Assembly (NCBI GenBank): GCA_937973565.1
Contig: CALJKQ010000205.1
Span: 1-7,095 of the forward strand
Length of the DNA: 7,095 nt
Source: an uncultured Saprospiraceae bacterium
GTDB taxonomy: Bacteria; Bacteroidota; Bacteroidia; Chitinophagales; Saprospiraceae
Direction of reading: 5' to 3'
The notes under the pieces were generated by a model, which had not been told where the DNA came from, searched no databases, and was given only the letters and a program-made list of their open reading frames with translations. The translations under genes and the position numbers were made by a program. This document shows positions 1-6,950 of this stretch, in pieces. Positions within the stretch are counted from its first letter, which is position 1. Each line of letters starts with the position of its first letter.

Positions 1-333
1 ATGGCCGTAGAAAAGTTTTCACCATCTCTGTACAATGCACTGGGTATCTTCCTTCCTTTGATTACGGTAAACTGTGCCATCCTGGGCGCAGCTCTTTTTA
101 TGGTTGCCAGAGAATATGGATTTGCTGAATCTGTGGTTTATGGCATTGGTTCAGGCTTTGGCTGGTTTATTGCCATAGTATTGATGGCTGCCATCCGGGA
201 AAAAATGCGATATAGCCAGGTTCCACCTGCATTAAGAGGTTTGGGAATGGCATTCCTTTTGACTGCTTTTCTGGGCATGGCTTTTATGAGCCTGATGGGC
301 ATCAATCCGGCGACGTATTTTGCTAAACATTAA
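1..333 (+). CDS. nqrE: NqrE, Na+-translocating NADH:quinone reductase subunit E (3' part)
   Basis: Membrane subunit of the sodium-pumping NADH:quinone reductase, which couples electron flow from NADH to quinone with Na+ export across the inner membrane. The 110 visible residues match the C-terminal half of NqrE, a family of about 200 residues. Three hydrophobic helices are visible at about residues 10-38, 43-66 and 80-101. The conserved stretch LITVNCAILG carries Cys25, which corresponds to the NqrE cysteine that, with its partner cysteines in NqrD and NqrE, holds an iron centre between the two subunits. The ATG at position 1 is almost certainly an internal methionine, because the N-terminal three helices and the first iron-ligand cysteine are missing; the gene starts before the window. 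The stop at 331-333 lies 14 bases before nqrF, so the two genes are co-transcribed. Identity is recognised from the conserved motifs and from the adjacent nqrF. Confidence 0.95.
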   Translation: MAVEKFSPSLYNALGIFLPLITVNCAILGAALFMVAREYGFAESVVYGIGSGFGWFIAIVLMAAIREKMRYSQVPPALRGLGMAFLLTAFLGMAFMSLMGINPATYFAKH

Positions 334-347
334 ACTGAAATAGTCAT

Positions 348-1667
348 ATGATTTTAATGATCGATATAATGTTTGTGCTTTGGGCCATTATAGCATTTTC
401 GGTAATTTTACTGATCCTTGCTTTTGGCCTTATCTATGCACAGAAAAAGCTAGTTGCACAAGGCGATGTAAAAATCATCATCAACGGCGATGAGTCAAAA
501 CCTATTATGGTAAAGCCGGGAAGCAGCCTTTTGAGCACGCTTTCTTCTGAAAAGATTTTCCTTCCTTCTGCCTGTGGTGGTGGAGGAACCTGTGCCATGT
601 GCGAATGCCATGTTTACGAGGGAGGGGGTGACGTTCTTCCTACAGAATTGAACCACCTCAATCGAAAAGAAGTAGCTGAGGGCAAACGTTTGGCTTGTCA
701 GGTTAAAGTGAGACAGGACATGAAAATTCACGTTCCCGAAGAAGTATTTGGTATTAAAAAGTGGGAATGCGAAGTCGTATCTAACTACAATGTGGCTTCA
801 TTTATCAAAGAATTTGTAGTGAAACTGCCGGAAGGTGAAAGCCTCGAATTTGAATCCGGTGGTTACATTCAGATTGATGTGCCTGAGGTAACGGTTGACT
901 TCAAGAATATTGATATCACAGCCCATCCAAAATACCACGACGATCCTAAAAAATTCCAGTCAGAATGGGATAAATTCAAACTATGGGATTTGAAAATGGT
1001 CAATGAGGAGCCGCAATTCCGCGCTTATTCTATGGCGAATCACCCGGCAGAAGGCAATATTGTTAAACTCAATATCCGTATTGCTACACCACCTTTCGAC
1101 AACAATACCAAAACCTGGATGAATGTCAATCCGGGTGTTTGTTCATCCTATATTTTCAATCTGAAACCAGGCGATAAATGCGTGGTGTCAGGACCGTATG
1201 GTGAATTTTTCATCAAACCTACCCAAAAGGAAATGGTTTACATCGGAGGGGGTGCCGGTATGGCTCCACTGAGATCTCATCTTTTCCACTTGTTCCACAC
1301 TTTGAAGAATACCAATCGTAAAGTATCCTATTGGTACGGAGGTAGAACCAAAAGGGAGTTGTTTTACATTGAGGAATTCAGGCAAATTGAAAGAGAGTTT
1401 CCCAACTTTAAATTTTATGTTGCCTTAGACAATCCGCTTCCGGAAGACAACTGGCAGGTAAAAGAAGATTTGAATGCCCCCGGTGATGGTTTCAAAGGAT
1501 TTATCATGCCGGTATTGTACGAACAATACCTCAAAAACCATCCGGAACCGGAAGAAATTGAATATTATTTCTGTGGTCCTCCTATGATGAACCAATCCGT
1601 GATCAAGACACTGGATTCGTTGGGTGTTCCGCCAGAAAATATAGCCTTCGACGATTTTGGAGGATAA
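348..1667 (+). CDS. nqrF: NqrF, Na+-translocating NADH:quinone reductase subunit F
   Basis: Electron-entry subunit of the Nqr complex: it oxidises NADH through FAD and passes electrons to a [2Fe-2S] cluster, on the cytoplasmic face. Domains in order: one transmembrane helix (about residues 9-31); a ferredoxin domain (about 40-130) with cluster ligands Cys76, Cys82, Cys85 and Cys117 in the C-x5-C-x2-C...C pattern; an FAD domain with the flavin motif RAYS (225-228); and an NADH domain with GGGAGMAPLRS (300-310), CGPPMM (409-414) and the C-terminal FDDFGG. An acidic insertion around 183-222 lies between the FAD-domain strands, as in other NqrF proteins. The length of 439 residues is a little above the roughly 410 usual in proteobacteria. 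In-frame ATGs at 348, 357 and 369 are all possible starts; none has a clear Shine-Dalgarno site and the first is chosen. It is the last gene of the nqr operon, as usual, followed directly by a terminator. Confidence 0.97.
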   Translation: MILMIDIMFVLWAIIAFSVILLILAFGLIYAQKKLVAQGDVKIIINGDESKPIMVKPGSSLLSTLSSEKIFLPSACGGGGTCAMCECHVYEGGGDVLPTELNHLNRKEVAEGKRLACQVKVRQDMKIHVPEEVFGIKKWECEVVSNYNVASFIKEFVVKLPEGESLEFESGGYIQIDVPEVTVDFKNIDITAHPKYHDDPKKFQSEWDKFKLWDLKMVNEEPQFRAYSMANHPAEGNIVKLNIRIATPPFDNNTKTWMNVNPGVCSSYIFNLKPGDKCVVSGPYGEFFIKPTQKEMVYIGGGAGMAPLRSHLFHLFHTLKNTNRKVSYWYGGRTKRELFYIEEFRQIEREFPNFKFYVALDNPLPEDNWQVKEDLNAPGDGFKGFIMPVLYEQYLKNHPEPEEIEYYFCGPPMMNQSVIKTLDSLGVPPENIAFDDFGG

Positions 1668-1671
1668 AATT

Positions 1672-1699
1672 AAAGCCGGTTAATGCCGGCTTTTTTTTT
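1672..1699 (+). terminator. Intrinsic terminator of the nqr operon
   Basis: A perfect 8-bp stem (AAAGCCGG at 1672-1679 with CCGGCTTT at 1686-1693, loop TTAATG) runs into nine consecutive T residues (1691-1699). It starts 4 bases after the nqrF stop codon. The GC-rich stem core plus T tract is the classical form of a Rho-independent terminator, and it separates the nqr operon from the receptor gene that follows. Confidence 0.93.
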
Positions 1700-1754
1700 G
1701 CTTTTTCCAACAAAACCGCCTTTTCAATGTTAAAGTACCATCAACAAATCAGGT

Positions 1755-4208
1755 ATGAAAAGGCTATTTACTTTCACTTTACTATTCTTTTTTATTATTC
1801 TGGGCCATTATCAGGGTTATGCCCAGGTGATGGGTACCATTGAGGGCAAGGTTACAGATGCCAATACCGGAATTCCGCTGATTGGTGTATCTATTGCTAT
1901 CGAAGGCAGCAATTATGGAGCCACCACAGATGTTGATGGTGCCTACACAATGGAAGTGCCGGTAGGAAGTTACAACATCATTGCTTCTTATATTGGATAT
2001 GCACCCATTACCAAGTTCAATCAGGTGGTTACTTCCGGAAATATTGTGCAGCTCAGTTTTGTGATGACAGAATCATCTGTGGAATTGCAGGAAGTAACGG
2101 TAACTGCCAACACCGCAAAATCAGCTGCAGCCGGTGATATTGTTACGCCCCTTTCGGTGCAGCGACTTTCTACGCAAGAAATAAAAAGTAACCCCGGGGG
2201 TAACTTTGACATAAGCAGGGTAGTGCAAGCGCTGCCGGGTGTCGGTGGCACAGCAGGAAGTGTAGGTGGATTTCGCAATGACATTGTGATTCGTGGTGGA
2301 GGTCCCAATGAAAATGTTTATTACCTGGATGGGATAGAAATACCGGTTATCAACCATTTTTCTACACAGGGAAGTGCAGGTGGCCCGACCGGTATCCTTA
2401 ATGTATCTTTTATTGAAGATGTAAAGTTGAGTTCATCGGCATTTGATGCCAGATATGACAATGCCCTTGCTTCCGTATTTGAATTTGATCAAAGGGATGG
2501 AAATTCCCAATCTATGGAGGGCAATTTCAGGTTGAGTGCTACCGAAGCTGCTTTGACGCTGGATGGTCCTATTTCAAAAAACCTCAATTACATAGTTTCT
2601 GCGAGGAGGTCTTATTTGCAGCTGCTTTTTGAAGCGCTGGATTTGCCCATACGACCCAATTACTGGGATTTTCAGGCAAAGTTGACCTGGCAGGCGTCAC
2701 CCAGGACATCGGTTTCATTTATTGGCGTGGGGGCTATCGACGAGTTTTCTTTTAAACCCTCCAAAGATGCTACTGCTGAAAATGTGTACATCCTCAATGC
2801 CAATCCACTCATTAATCAATGGAATTATACCACGGGCGTTAGCATCAAACACCTCATTCCCAACGGATATATAACTGCGGCCATCAGCAGAAACGATTAC
2901 CAAAATCGCCTGGATAAGTTTGAAGACAACGAAAAGATGTTGGAAGAAGACCGCAACTTAAAAGTGATCAGCAATGAAACCGAAAATAAGCTAAGGATTT
3001 CTGTTGATAAATACGTAAACGGATGGAAGTATGCTTTTGGCGGCGTTGCCCAACAGGTGAGTTTTACCAATAACTATTACAACCGTATTCGAAAAGAATT
3101 GGTAGATGCCAATGGCAACATCATTCAAAATGCACTGGCTTTTAGCTTTAACACCGACCTTCAATTTTGGAAATACGGCTTGTTTGGGCAGCTTTCCAAA
3201 TCCTTTTTGAAGGACAAGCTTGGCGTAACTTTTGGTCTCCGCACCGATATGAACAGTTTTACGACATCGGGTAATAAGCCGCTGGAAACACTTTCGCCCA
3301 GGATAGCAGCCGGCTACAGATTCAACGATGCATGGAAACTGAATGCATCCATAGGCAGGTATTACAAAATCCCCATTTATACGGTACTTGGCTTTCAGGA
3401 CGCAACGGGCAATTATATAAATCAAAACAACCGGTATATAGGCTCGACGCATTATGTAGCCGGCATGGAATTTTTACCAAAAGAAGACCTCCGATTTACC
3501 CTTGAAGGATTTTACAAGCAATATGACCGTTATCCGGTATCCCAATTGACAGGAATTTCTCTGGCCAACCAGGGTGGAGAATTTGGTGCCATCGGCAATG
3601 AAGCCGTAACATCAACCGGTAAAGGTGAGGCCTATGGATTTGAAGTATATGGACAGCAAAAACTTACCGGTTCGCTCTTTGCAGTGGTGTCCTATACTTT
3701 TGTGCGCAGCAAGTTTTCAGGCATCAACGGTGTATCCATTCCATCAGCCTGGGACAACAGACACCTGGTATCCCTGATATTTGGTAAGAAGCTGGGCAAA
3801 GGATGGGAGCTTGGGTTGAAATACAGATATGCAGGTGGTGCGCCCTTTACCCCTTTTGATGAAAACTTGTCCAGACAAAATTATTTAAGTGCCGGCACCG
3901 GTATCCTGGATTACAATCAGCTGAACACATTGAGATTAAAGGGATTCAGTCAACTTGACCTGAGAATTGACAAGAAATGGAACTATAAAAAATGGGCTTT
4001 GGATGTGTTTATTGATGTTCAAAACCTGCTCGTGACACAAAATCCTGCTTATCCGCAATTTACGTTCCAACGACTCGAAGACAACAGTGGATTTGCGACT
4101 ACAGATGGAGCACCTGTCAGGGAAGACGGCAGCAACGCAATTCCTCTTATCCTTGTCAATGACGATGCCATTGCCACACCCAGCATAGGTTTGATTGTGG
4201 AGTTTTAA
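1755..4208 (+). CDS. TonB-dependent outer-membrane receptor with carboxypeptidase-D-like N-terminal domain
   Basis: Outer-membrane active transporter that takes up a large or scarce ligand using energy from TonB/ExbBD. The 817-residue protein begins with a signal peptide (basic KR, hydrophobic core, likely cleavage near YAQ at 22-24). A carboxypeptidase-regulatory-like beta-sandwich follows at about 26-105 (GKVTDANTGIPLIGVSI, then the typical TDVDGAY and SYIGY segments). A TonB-box-like LQEVTVTA lies at 111-118, and the plug domain at about 130-250 includes VIRGGGPNENVYYLDGIEIP. The rest is alternating aromatic-rich sequence expected of a 22-strand barrel, ending in the terminal phenylalanine (IVEF) favoured for BAM-dependent insertion. 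It is shorter than SusC proteins (about 1000 residues) and no SusD-type lipoprotein gene lies beside it, so a polysaccharide-utilisation role is not supported. The substrate cannot be read from the sequence. I found no convincing promoter motif in the 87 bases upstream, although the preceding terminator implies it has its own. Confidence 0.94.
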   Translation: MKRLFTFTLLFFFIILGHYQGYAQVMGTIEGKVTDANTGIPLIGVSIAIEGSNYGATTDVDGAYTMEVPVGSYNIIASYIGYAPITKFNQVVTSGNIVQLSFVMTESSVELQEVTVTANTAKSAAAGDIVTPLSVQRLSTQEIKSNPGGNFDISRVVQALPGVGGTAGSVGGFRNDIVIRGGGPNENVYYLDGIEIPVINHFSTQGSAGGPTGILNVSFIEDVKLSSSAFDARYDNALASVFEFDQRDGNSQSMEGNFRLSATEAALTLDGPISKNLNYIVSARRSYLQLLFEALDLPIRPNYWDFQAKLTWQASPRTSVSFIGVGAIDEFSFKPSKDATAENVYILNANPLINQWNYTTGVSIKHLIPNGYITAAISRNDYQNRLDKFEDNEKMLEEDRNLKVISNETENKLRISVDKYVNGWKYAFGGVAQQVSFTNNYYNRIRKELVDANGNIIQNALAFSFNTDLQFWKYGLFGQLSKSFLKDKLGVTFGLRTDMNSFTTSGNKPLETLSPRIAAGYRFNDAWKLNASIGRYYKIPIYTVLGFQDATGNYINQNNRYIGSTHYVAGMEFLPKEDLRFTLEGFYKQYDRYPVSQLTGISLANQGGEFGAIGNEAVTSTGKGEAYGFEVYGQQKLTGSLFAVVSYTFVRSKFSGINGVSIPSAWDNRHLVSLIFGKKLGKGWELGLKYRYAGGAPFTPFDENLSRQNYLSAGTGILDYNQLNTLRLKGFSQLDLRIDKKWNYKKWALDVFIDVQNLLVTQNPAYPQFTFQRLEDNSGFATTDGAPVREDGSNAIPLILVNDDAIATPSIGLIVEF

Positions 4209-4209
4209 T

Positions 4210-5031
4210 TTATTTGGCAATCCAATCGATGCCATCGGGATACGCCATATACCAACGTTTGCTGGTGAGTCTCACTTGTTGAATCTCGGAGGCTTTGATG
4301 CCCTGGGGTAAGGGCAGTTTAAATTGATTAGGAGGTTCCATGGTTTGAATCATCAAGGTGGTTGGGAGTTGACAAAGAATTTTTGTTCCCTCAAACTGAA
4401 AATCCAGGACATCCTTCAACAGCATTTGGTTTTTCATTTCACCAAAATTGTCGAAGACAACAAAACCAAAATCCTTACTGGCCGCCACGAGCAGATTGGC
4501 TTTTTCGGCGAGTTTAAAAGGCTTAAAACCACTTAAACCCAAGTCGTTGAATACATTGGTCTCTTTCAGAATTTCCAGGTTAGGGGAAATTTTAAAAATG
4601 CGCTGCCATTGAATATCGTATATCCATATATTATTGTCATTGGAAAGCGCTGCAGCCGTGACATTAAAGAATTTGCCTGAATCCTGAAGTTTAACCTGAT
4701 CCACTTCTGTCAGGGTATTGTCAAGAAAACGAATAATACCAAAATCACCATAAAACACAAGGGCCTTCAACGGATTGGAGACATCCAGTGAGGTAATGGT
4801 GCCAAGCCGGTTGTCGGCAAAACTGTATTTTTTATTTCCGTTTTCATCGTACAAGTGGATTTGATTTTTTTGATCCACTACCCAAATCCGGCCTAAGGCA
4901 TCCGTTTCAAAAATGCGTACATTTTCGCGTATCCAGCGTTGTTCTTGTACTGCGTCTGTGCCCTGGCAATGGGTAGCCGAAGATCGGGCATTGGCCATAA
5001 AGGCAACCAATAGTAGTAGAAAGGTATTCAT
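4210..5031 (-). CDS. Secreted beta-propeller-like protein of unknown function
   Basis: Product of 273 residues that I cannot assign to a named family. The N-terminus is a hydrophobic signal-peptide-like stretch (residues 1-15, possible cleavage after ANA); Cys22 is not in a convincing lipobox. The mature part shows a repeating unit about 39-45 residues apart: strand-forming segments begin near 49 (IWVVDQKNQIHLYDENG), 91 (LVFYGDFGIIRFLDNT), 135 (IWIYDIQWQRIFKISPN), 180 (LLVAASKDFGFVVFDNFG), 219 and 260. This spacing and the pattern of a hydrophobic strand followed by a turn (DENG, DNFG) suggest a propeller of about six blades, like NHL or YVTN proteins, so a binding or scaffold role in the periplasm is plausible. 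There is no visible catalytic motif. Its ATG lies only 3 bases after the lpxH stop, so translation is probably coupled. Its stop is one base from the stop of the convergent receptor gene. Confidence 0.8.
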   Translation of the reverse strand: MNTFLLLLVAFMANARSSATHCQGTDAVQEQRWIRENVRIFETDALGRIWVVDQKNQIHLYDENGNKKYSFADNRLGTITSLDVSNPLKALVFYGDFGIIRFLDNTLTEVDQVKLQDSGKFFNVTAAALSNDNNIWIYDIQWQRIFKISPNLEILKETNVFNDLGLSGFKPFKLAEKANLLVAASKDFGFVVFDNFGEMKNQMLLKDVLDFQFEGTKILCQLPTTLMIQTMEPPNQFKLPLPQGIKASEIQQVRLTSKRWYMAYPDGIDWIAK

Positions 5032-5034
5032 TTA

Positions 5035-5792
5035 TCAGTCAGGATTGTGGTATTCCAGAATAGCAGGACCCTGTTCATCAATGCGCATGTAGGTATTGAA
5101 ATGAAGCCAATCACCCAGGTAGTGCAGTGTAGAGGAATGAGGTGCCAGTGGGTAAGACATGGCAAAGTGCCGGTGTCCGAAAACGAAATGATCAATGTGC
5201 TTGCTATCTTTCAGGTAAGATCTGGCAAATTGAACCAGCCATTCTTTTTCTTTTTCAGGGATATCATTGATTTTATCCTCTCCCAGTCTGCCACCTTTCG
5301 AAATATACTTCATCAAACCCAGGCCCAGATTTGGGTGCAGGCGATGAAATAAGAACTGACAAATGGGGTTGGAGAAAATGGCTTTGATAATTTTATAACC
5401 GGTATCGCCGGGCCCCAGGCCATCACCATGGGCGATAAAATAGGATTTCCCAAAAATTGTCGTTCCACTCCGGACTTGAACAATTTTACGCCCAGCTCTT
5501 TTTGAAAGTACTCAAACATCCACATGTCGTGGTTGCCGGTAAACAGACTGACTTCAATGCCGGCATCGCAAAACTCTGCCAATTTACCCAATAGTCGGGT
5601 ATGACCTTTTGGAATGGCTGCCGTGTATTCAAACCAAAAATCAAAGACATCACCAACCAGGTACAATTGACCGCAATCAGCTTTGATGGCATCCAGCCAG
5701 GCCACGATTTTTTTCTCTCTGACAGCTGATGATTCCGGGATGTCGAGGCCCAGATGGAAGTCTGACGCCAGGTAAATTTTTTTGCTCTCCAC
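5035..5792 (-). pseudogene. lpxH: LpxH, UDP-2,3-diacylglucosamine pyrophosphatase, interrupted by a one-base frameshift
   Basis: LpxH hydrolyses UDP-2,3-diacylglucosamine to lipid X and UMP in lipid A synthesis, as a Mn-dependent calcineurin-like phosphoesterase on the inner face of the inner membrane. The first frame (5792 to 5313, 159 residues) carries DFH (11-13), GDVFDFWFE (47-55) and GNHD (86-89), and stays family-like up to RQFLG (111-115). It then reads unrelated residues to a TGA at 5315-5313. The frame shifted by -1 picks up exactly there with SYFIAHGDGLGPGD and continues through GHRH to the TGA at 5037-5035. Joining the two gives 252 residues, normal for the family, with every metal-site motif present. 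The break lies in T5G3A3 (5456-5446). The start is GTG at 5790-5792, since an in-frame TAA (5808-5810) lies just upstream and no ATG lies between. Either a sequencing indel, a real mutation or programmed frameshifting explains it; an indel is most likely because lipid A synthesis normally needs this enzyme. Confidence 0.92.
5404..5456 (-). other. Frameshift site in lpxH: overlapping slippery heptamers with a possible downstream stem
   Basis: On the coding strand the run T5G3A3T contains two heptamers in the correct phase for -1 slippage: T TTG GGA (5454-5448) and G GGA AAT (5451-5445). A -1 shift at either restores the LpxH frame, giving LGKSYF or LGNSYF. Eight bases downstream a 6-bp stem can form between ATCGCC (5436-5431) and GGCGAT (5409-5404), enclosing smaller hairpins such as GGCC-TGG-GGCC. 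These are the ingredients of programmed -1 frameshifting, but the stem falls in codons for the conserved HGDGLGPGD motif, so it may be coincidental. A one-base loss from a homopolymer remains the simpler reading. Confidence 0.35.
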
Positions 5793-5807
5793 TTTTGTTT
5801 GCCGGAC

Positions 5808-6479
5808 TTATTTCTGCGTCTTACCTATGCCATTGAGTTTTTCAACCACCGCCTGGACCGTCTTTTTCTGAAGGTCGATTTCAGCTTTTTTAGATTCCTG
5901 GTCTTTGAGGTTAACCTCAATATTTTTTTCATTTTCAGCTATTTTCATTCTAGCCTTTTCAATGTCTGAGTGATAATCTTTGTTTTTATTTTCCAATTTA
6001 GAAAGGTCTTTTTCGAAACCCTTCAGTTTTTTTTCTTCTTTTTCCAGTTCCCTCTTTACCACATTTTTGCGCGCCAAAACCCAAAAGTCCCACAAGAAGG
6101 TTTCCACACCCCGGTTTTGTGCGCTAAAATCAGCCGCATTGGCAAAACCGGTACCCAGGTCTACCCAAAGGTAAGTGGTAGAAAGCCCGGTGCCTTCTTC
6201 GAATTTGGCATACAAAGTAAGTGGGGTTGAGCCGTTGATCAGGGTGACTACCACCTTTTCACTGACAAACTCTTTCGCTTTTTTATTGTGATTGACTTTG
6301 CCATATTCTTTAACATACTCTTTCCAGGTATCTTCCAGCAGGTCTTTGTCGGCTCCTTCAATTTCTACATAGTAGGCATTTTGAGGCCCCAGACTCATGG
6401 TAAATTTTTGCTGGTTCACTTTTTGTGCCAAGGCAGAAAAGCTTAAAAATAGAGCAGCAAAGAGGGTTAGATTTTTCAT
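5808..6479 (-). CDS. Secreted protein with C-terminal coiled coil, function unknown
   Basis: Product of 223 residues with no family I recognise. A clean signal peptide is present (MKN, hydrophobic 4-17, likely cleavage near ALAQ at 16-19), so it should be exported to the periplasm. Residues about 25-135 look globular, with strand-like segments (NAYYVEIEG, KVVVTLING, LTLYAKFEEG, TYLWVDLG) followed by an aromatic-rich stretch (TFLWDFWVLARK). Residues about 140-216 are almost entirely charged heptad-like sequence rich in Lys and Glu (RELEKEEKKLKGFEKDLSKL and onward), which should form a long coiled coil. The protein has no cysteines and no transmembrane segment after the signal. It is the first gene of the minus-strand operon, 15 bases upstream of lpxH, and candidate promoter elements lie just before it. 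The context suggests an envelope role, but that is inference only. Confidence 0.85.
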   Translation of the reverse strand: MKNLTLFAALFLSFSALAQKVNQQKFTMSLGPQNAYYVEIEGADKDLLEDTWKEYVKEYGKVNHNKKAKEFVSEKVVVTLINGSTPLTLYAKFEEGTGLSTTYLWVDLGTGFANAADFSAQNRGVETFLWDFWVLARKNVVKRELEKEEKKLKGFEKDLSKLENKNKDYHSDIEKARMKIAENEKNIEVNLKDQESKKAEIDLQKKTVQAVVEKLNGIGKTQK

Positions 6480-6501
6480 TTTTACAAGTTTTTATAAAAA
6501 G

Positions 6502-6530
6502 TAAAGATACAAAATATGAGCCCAAACCAA
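6502..6530 (-). promoter_or_regulatory. Candidate promoter of the coiled-coil/lpxH/propeller operon
   Basis: Reading the minus strand, TATCTTTA (6509-6502) matches the Bacteroidota -7 element TAnnTTTG in all but the last base. It is preceded after 18 bases by TTG (6530-6528), a shortened form of the -33 TTTG element. The start codon lies about 22 bases downstream of the -7 element, leaving a short leader. The match is to the published consensus from memory; spacing is slightly short for Bacteroides but within the range described for Flavobacterium-type promoters. Confidence 0.45.
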
Positions 6531-6537
6531 TGGGCTC
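6518..6537. repeat. Perfect 7-bp inverted repeat in the divergent intergenic region
   Basis: GAGCCCA (6518-6524) and TGGGCTC (6531-6537) are exact reverse complements around the 6-base spacer AACCAA. On neither strand is it followed by a proper T tract, so it is a poor terminator. It overlaps the possible -33 element of the minus-strand operon, which would suit an operator site, but it could also be a chance or RNA-level hairpin. Confidence 0.5.
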
Positions 6538-6620
6538 TATCCAGCTTTATGACGATGCAGGTCAATTTTAGTAACAAAACAACCTAATTGATGGTTAAAG
6601 AAGAGGGTCCCGGGTATATC

Positions 6621-6652
6621 TTTCCCAATGAAGGATAAATCCGCTATTTTTG
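6621..6652 (+). promoter_or_regulatory. Candidate promoter of nadA
   Basis: TATTTTTG at 6645-6652 is an exact match to the Bacteroidota -7 element TAnnTTTG. TTTC at 6621-6624, 20 bases upstream, is a three-of-four match to the -33 TTTG element at the standard spacing. Transcription would start near 6659, giving a leader of about 30 AT-rich bases before the ATG at 6690. No operator for an NAD-responsive regulator is evident. Confidence 0.6.
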
Positions 6653-6689
6653 AACTTGATATTAGAAAATCGGAATAATTATTAAAGAT

Positions 6690-6950
6690 ATGAGTACAGC
6701 CATTAAGGAAGCAAAACTTCGTCTCACACAAAAGGGGTATTTGGATGTTGAAGTAGATCCCGGTCTGGACCTGGTTGCCGAAATTAATAAATTAAAAAAG
6801 CAAAAGAACGCCATCATCCTGGCGCACTATTATCAGGAATCGGAGATCCAGGATTTGGCAGATTACATTGGTGATAGTTTGGGTTTATCTCAAACGGCAG
6901 CAGCCACAGATGCCGATATGATCGTTTTTGCCGGTGTCCATTTTATGGGC
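6690..6950 (+). CDS. nadA: Quinolinate synthase NadA, N-terminal part only
   Basis: NadA condenses iminoaspartate with dihydroxyacetone phosphate to quinolinate, the precursor of NAD, using a [4Fe-4S] cluster in the cytoplasm. Residues 1-87 read as a normal NadA start: an N-terminal helix, then NAIILAHYYQESEIQD (40-55) with the conserved His46-Tyr47, ADYIGDSLGLSQ (57-68) with the conserved Ser63, and DADMIVFAGVHFMG (74-87). In known NadA proteins the last segment is followed by ETAKIL or similar and by the first cluster cysteine in a CSL-type motif. Here the frame stays open but none of that follows, so the second and third domains and all three cluster cysteines are absent from the window. 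ATG at 6690 is the natural start and lies downstream of a good promoter match. As drawn, this gene could not make an active enzyme. Confidence 0.9.

Noticed and set aside
1..333. Complete small membrane protein starting at position 1
   Set aside because: The sequence aligns with the interior and C-terminus of NqrE, and the start of the window simply coincides with an internal ATG.
2991..3452. A 153-codon open frame on the minus strand inside the receptor gene
   Set aside because: It lies wholly antisense to the conserved barrel region, has no recognisable domain, and is a by-product of the codon use of the real gene.
1755..4208. SusC-type receptor of a polysaccharide-utilisation locus
   Set aside because: The protein is about 200 residues too short for SusC, and no SusD, glycoside hydrolase or anti-sigma gene is next to it.
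4213..4236. Short TGGCA/TGCCA inverted repeat near the convergent stops as a terminator
   Set aside because: The stem is only 5 bp with a long loop and there is no T tract; it lies within the coding end of the propeller-like gene.
4324..4536. A 70-codon plus-strand open frame
   Set aside because: It is antisense to the propeller-like gene and ends without any conserved feature.
5047..5352. A 101-codon open frame on the plus strand
   Set aside because: It is antisense to the second half of lpxH, whose conserved motifs (GHRH and others) show the minus strand is the coding one.
6537..6731. A 64-codon minus-strand open frame across the intergenic region and nadA start
   Set aside because: It overlaps the nadA promoter match and N-terminus, has no start context, and the product has no family features.
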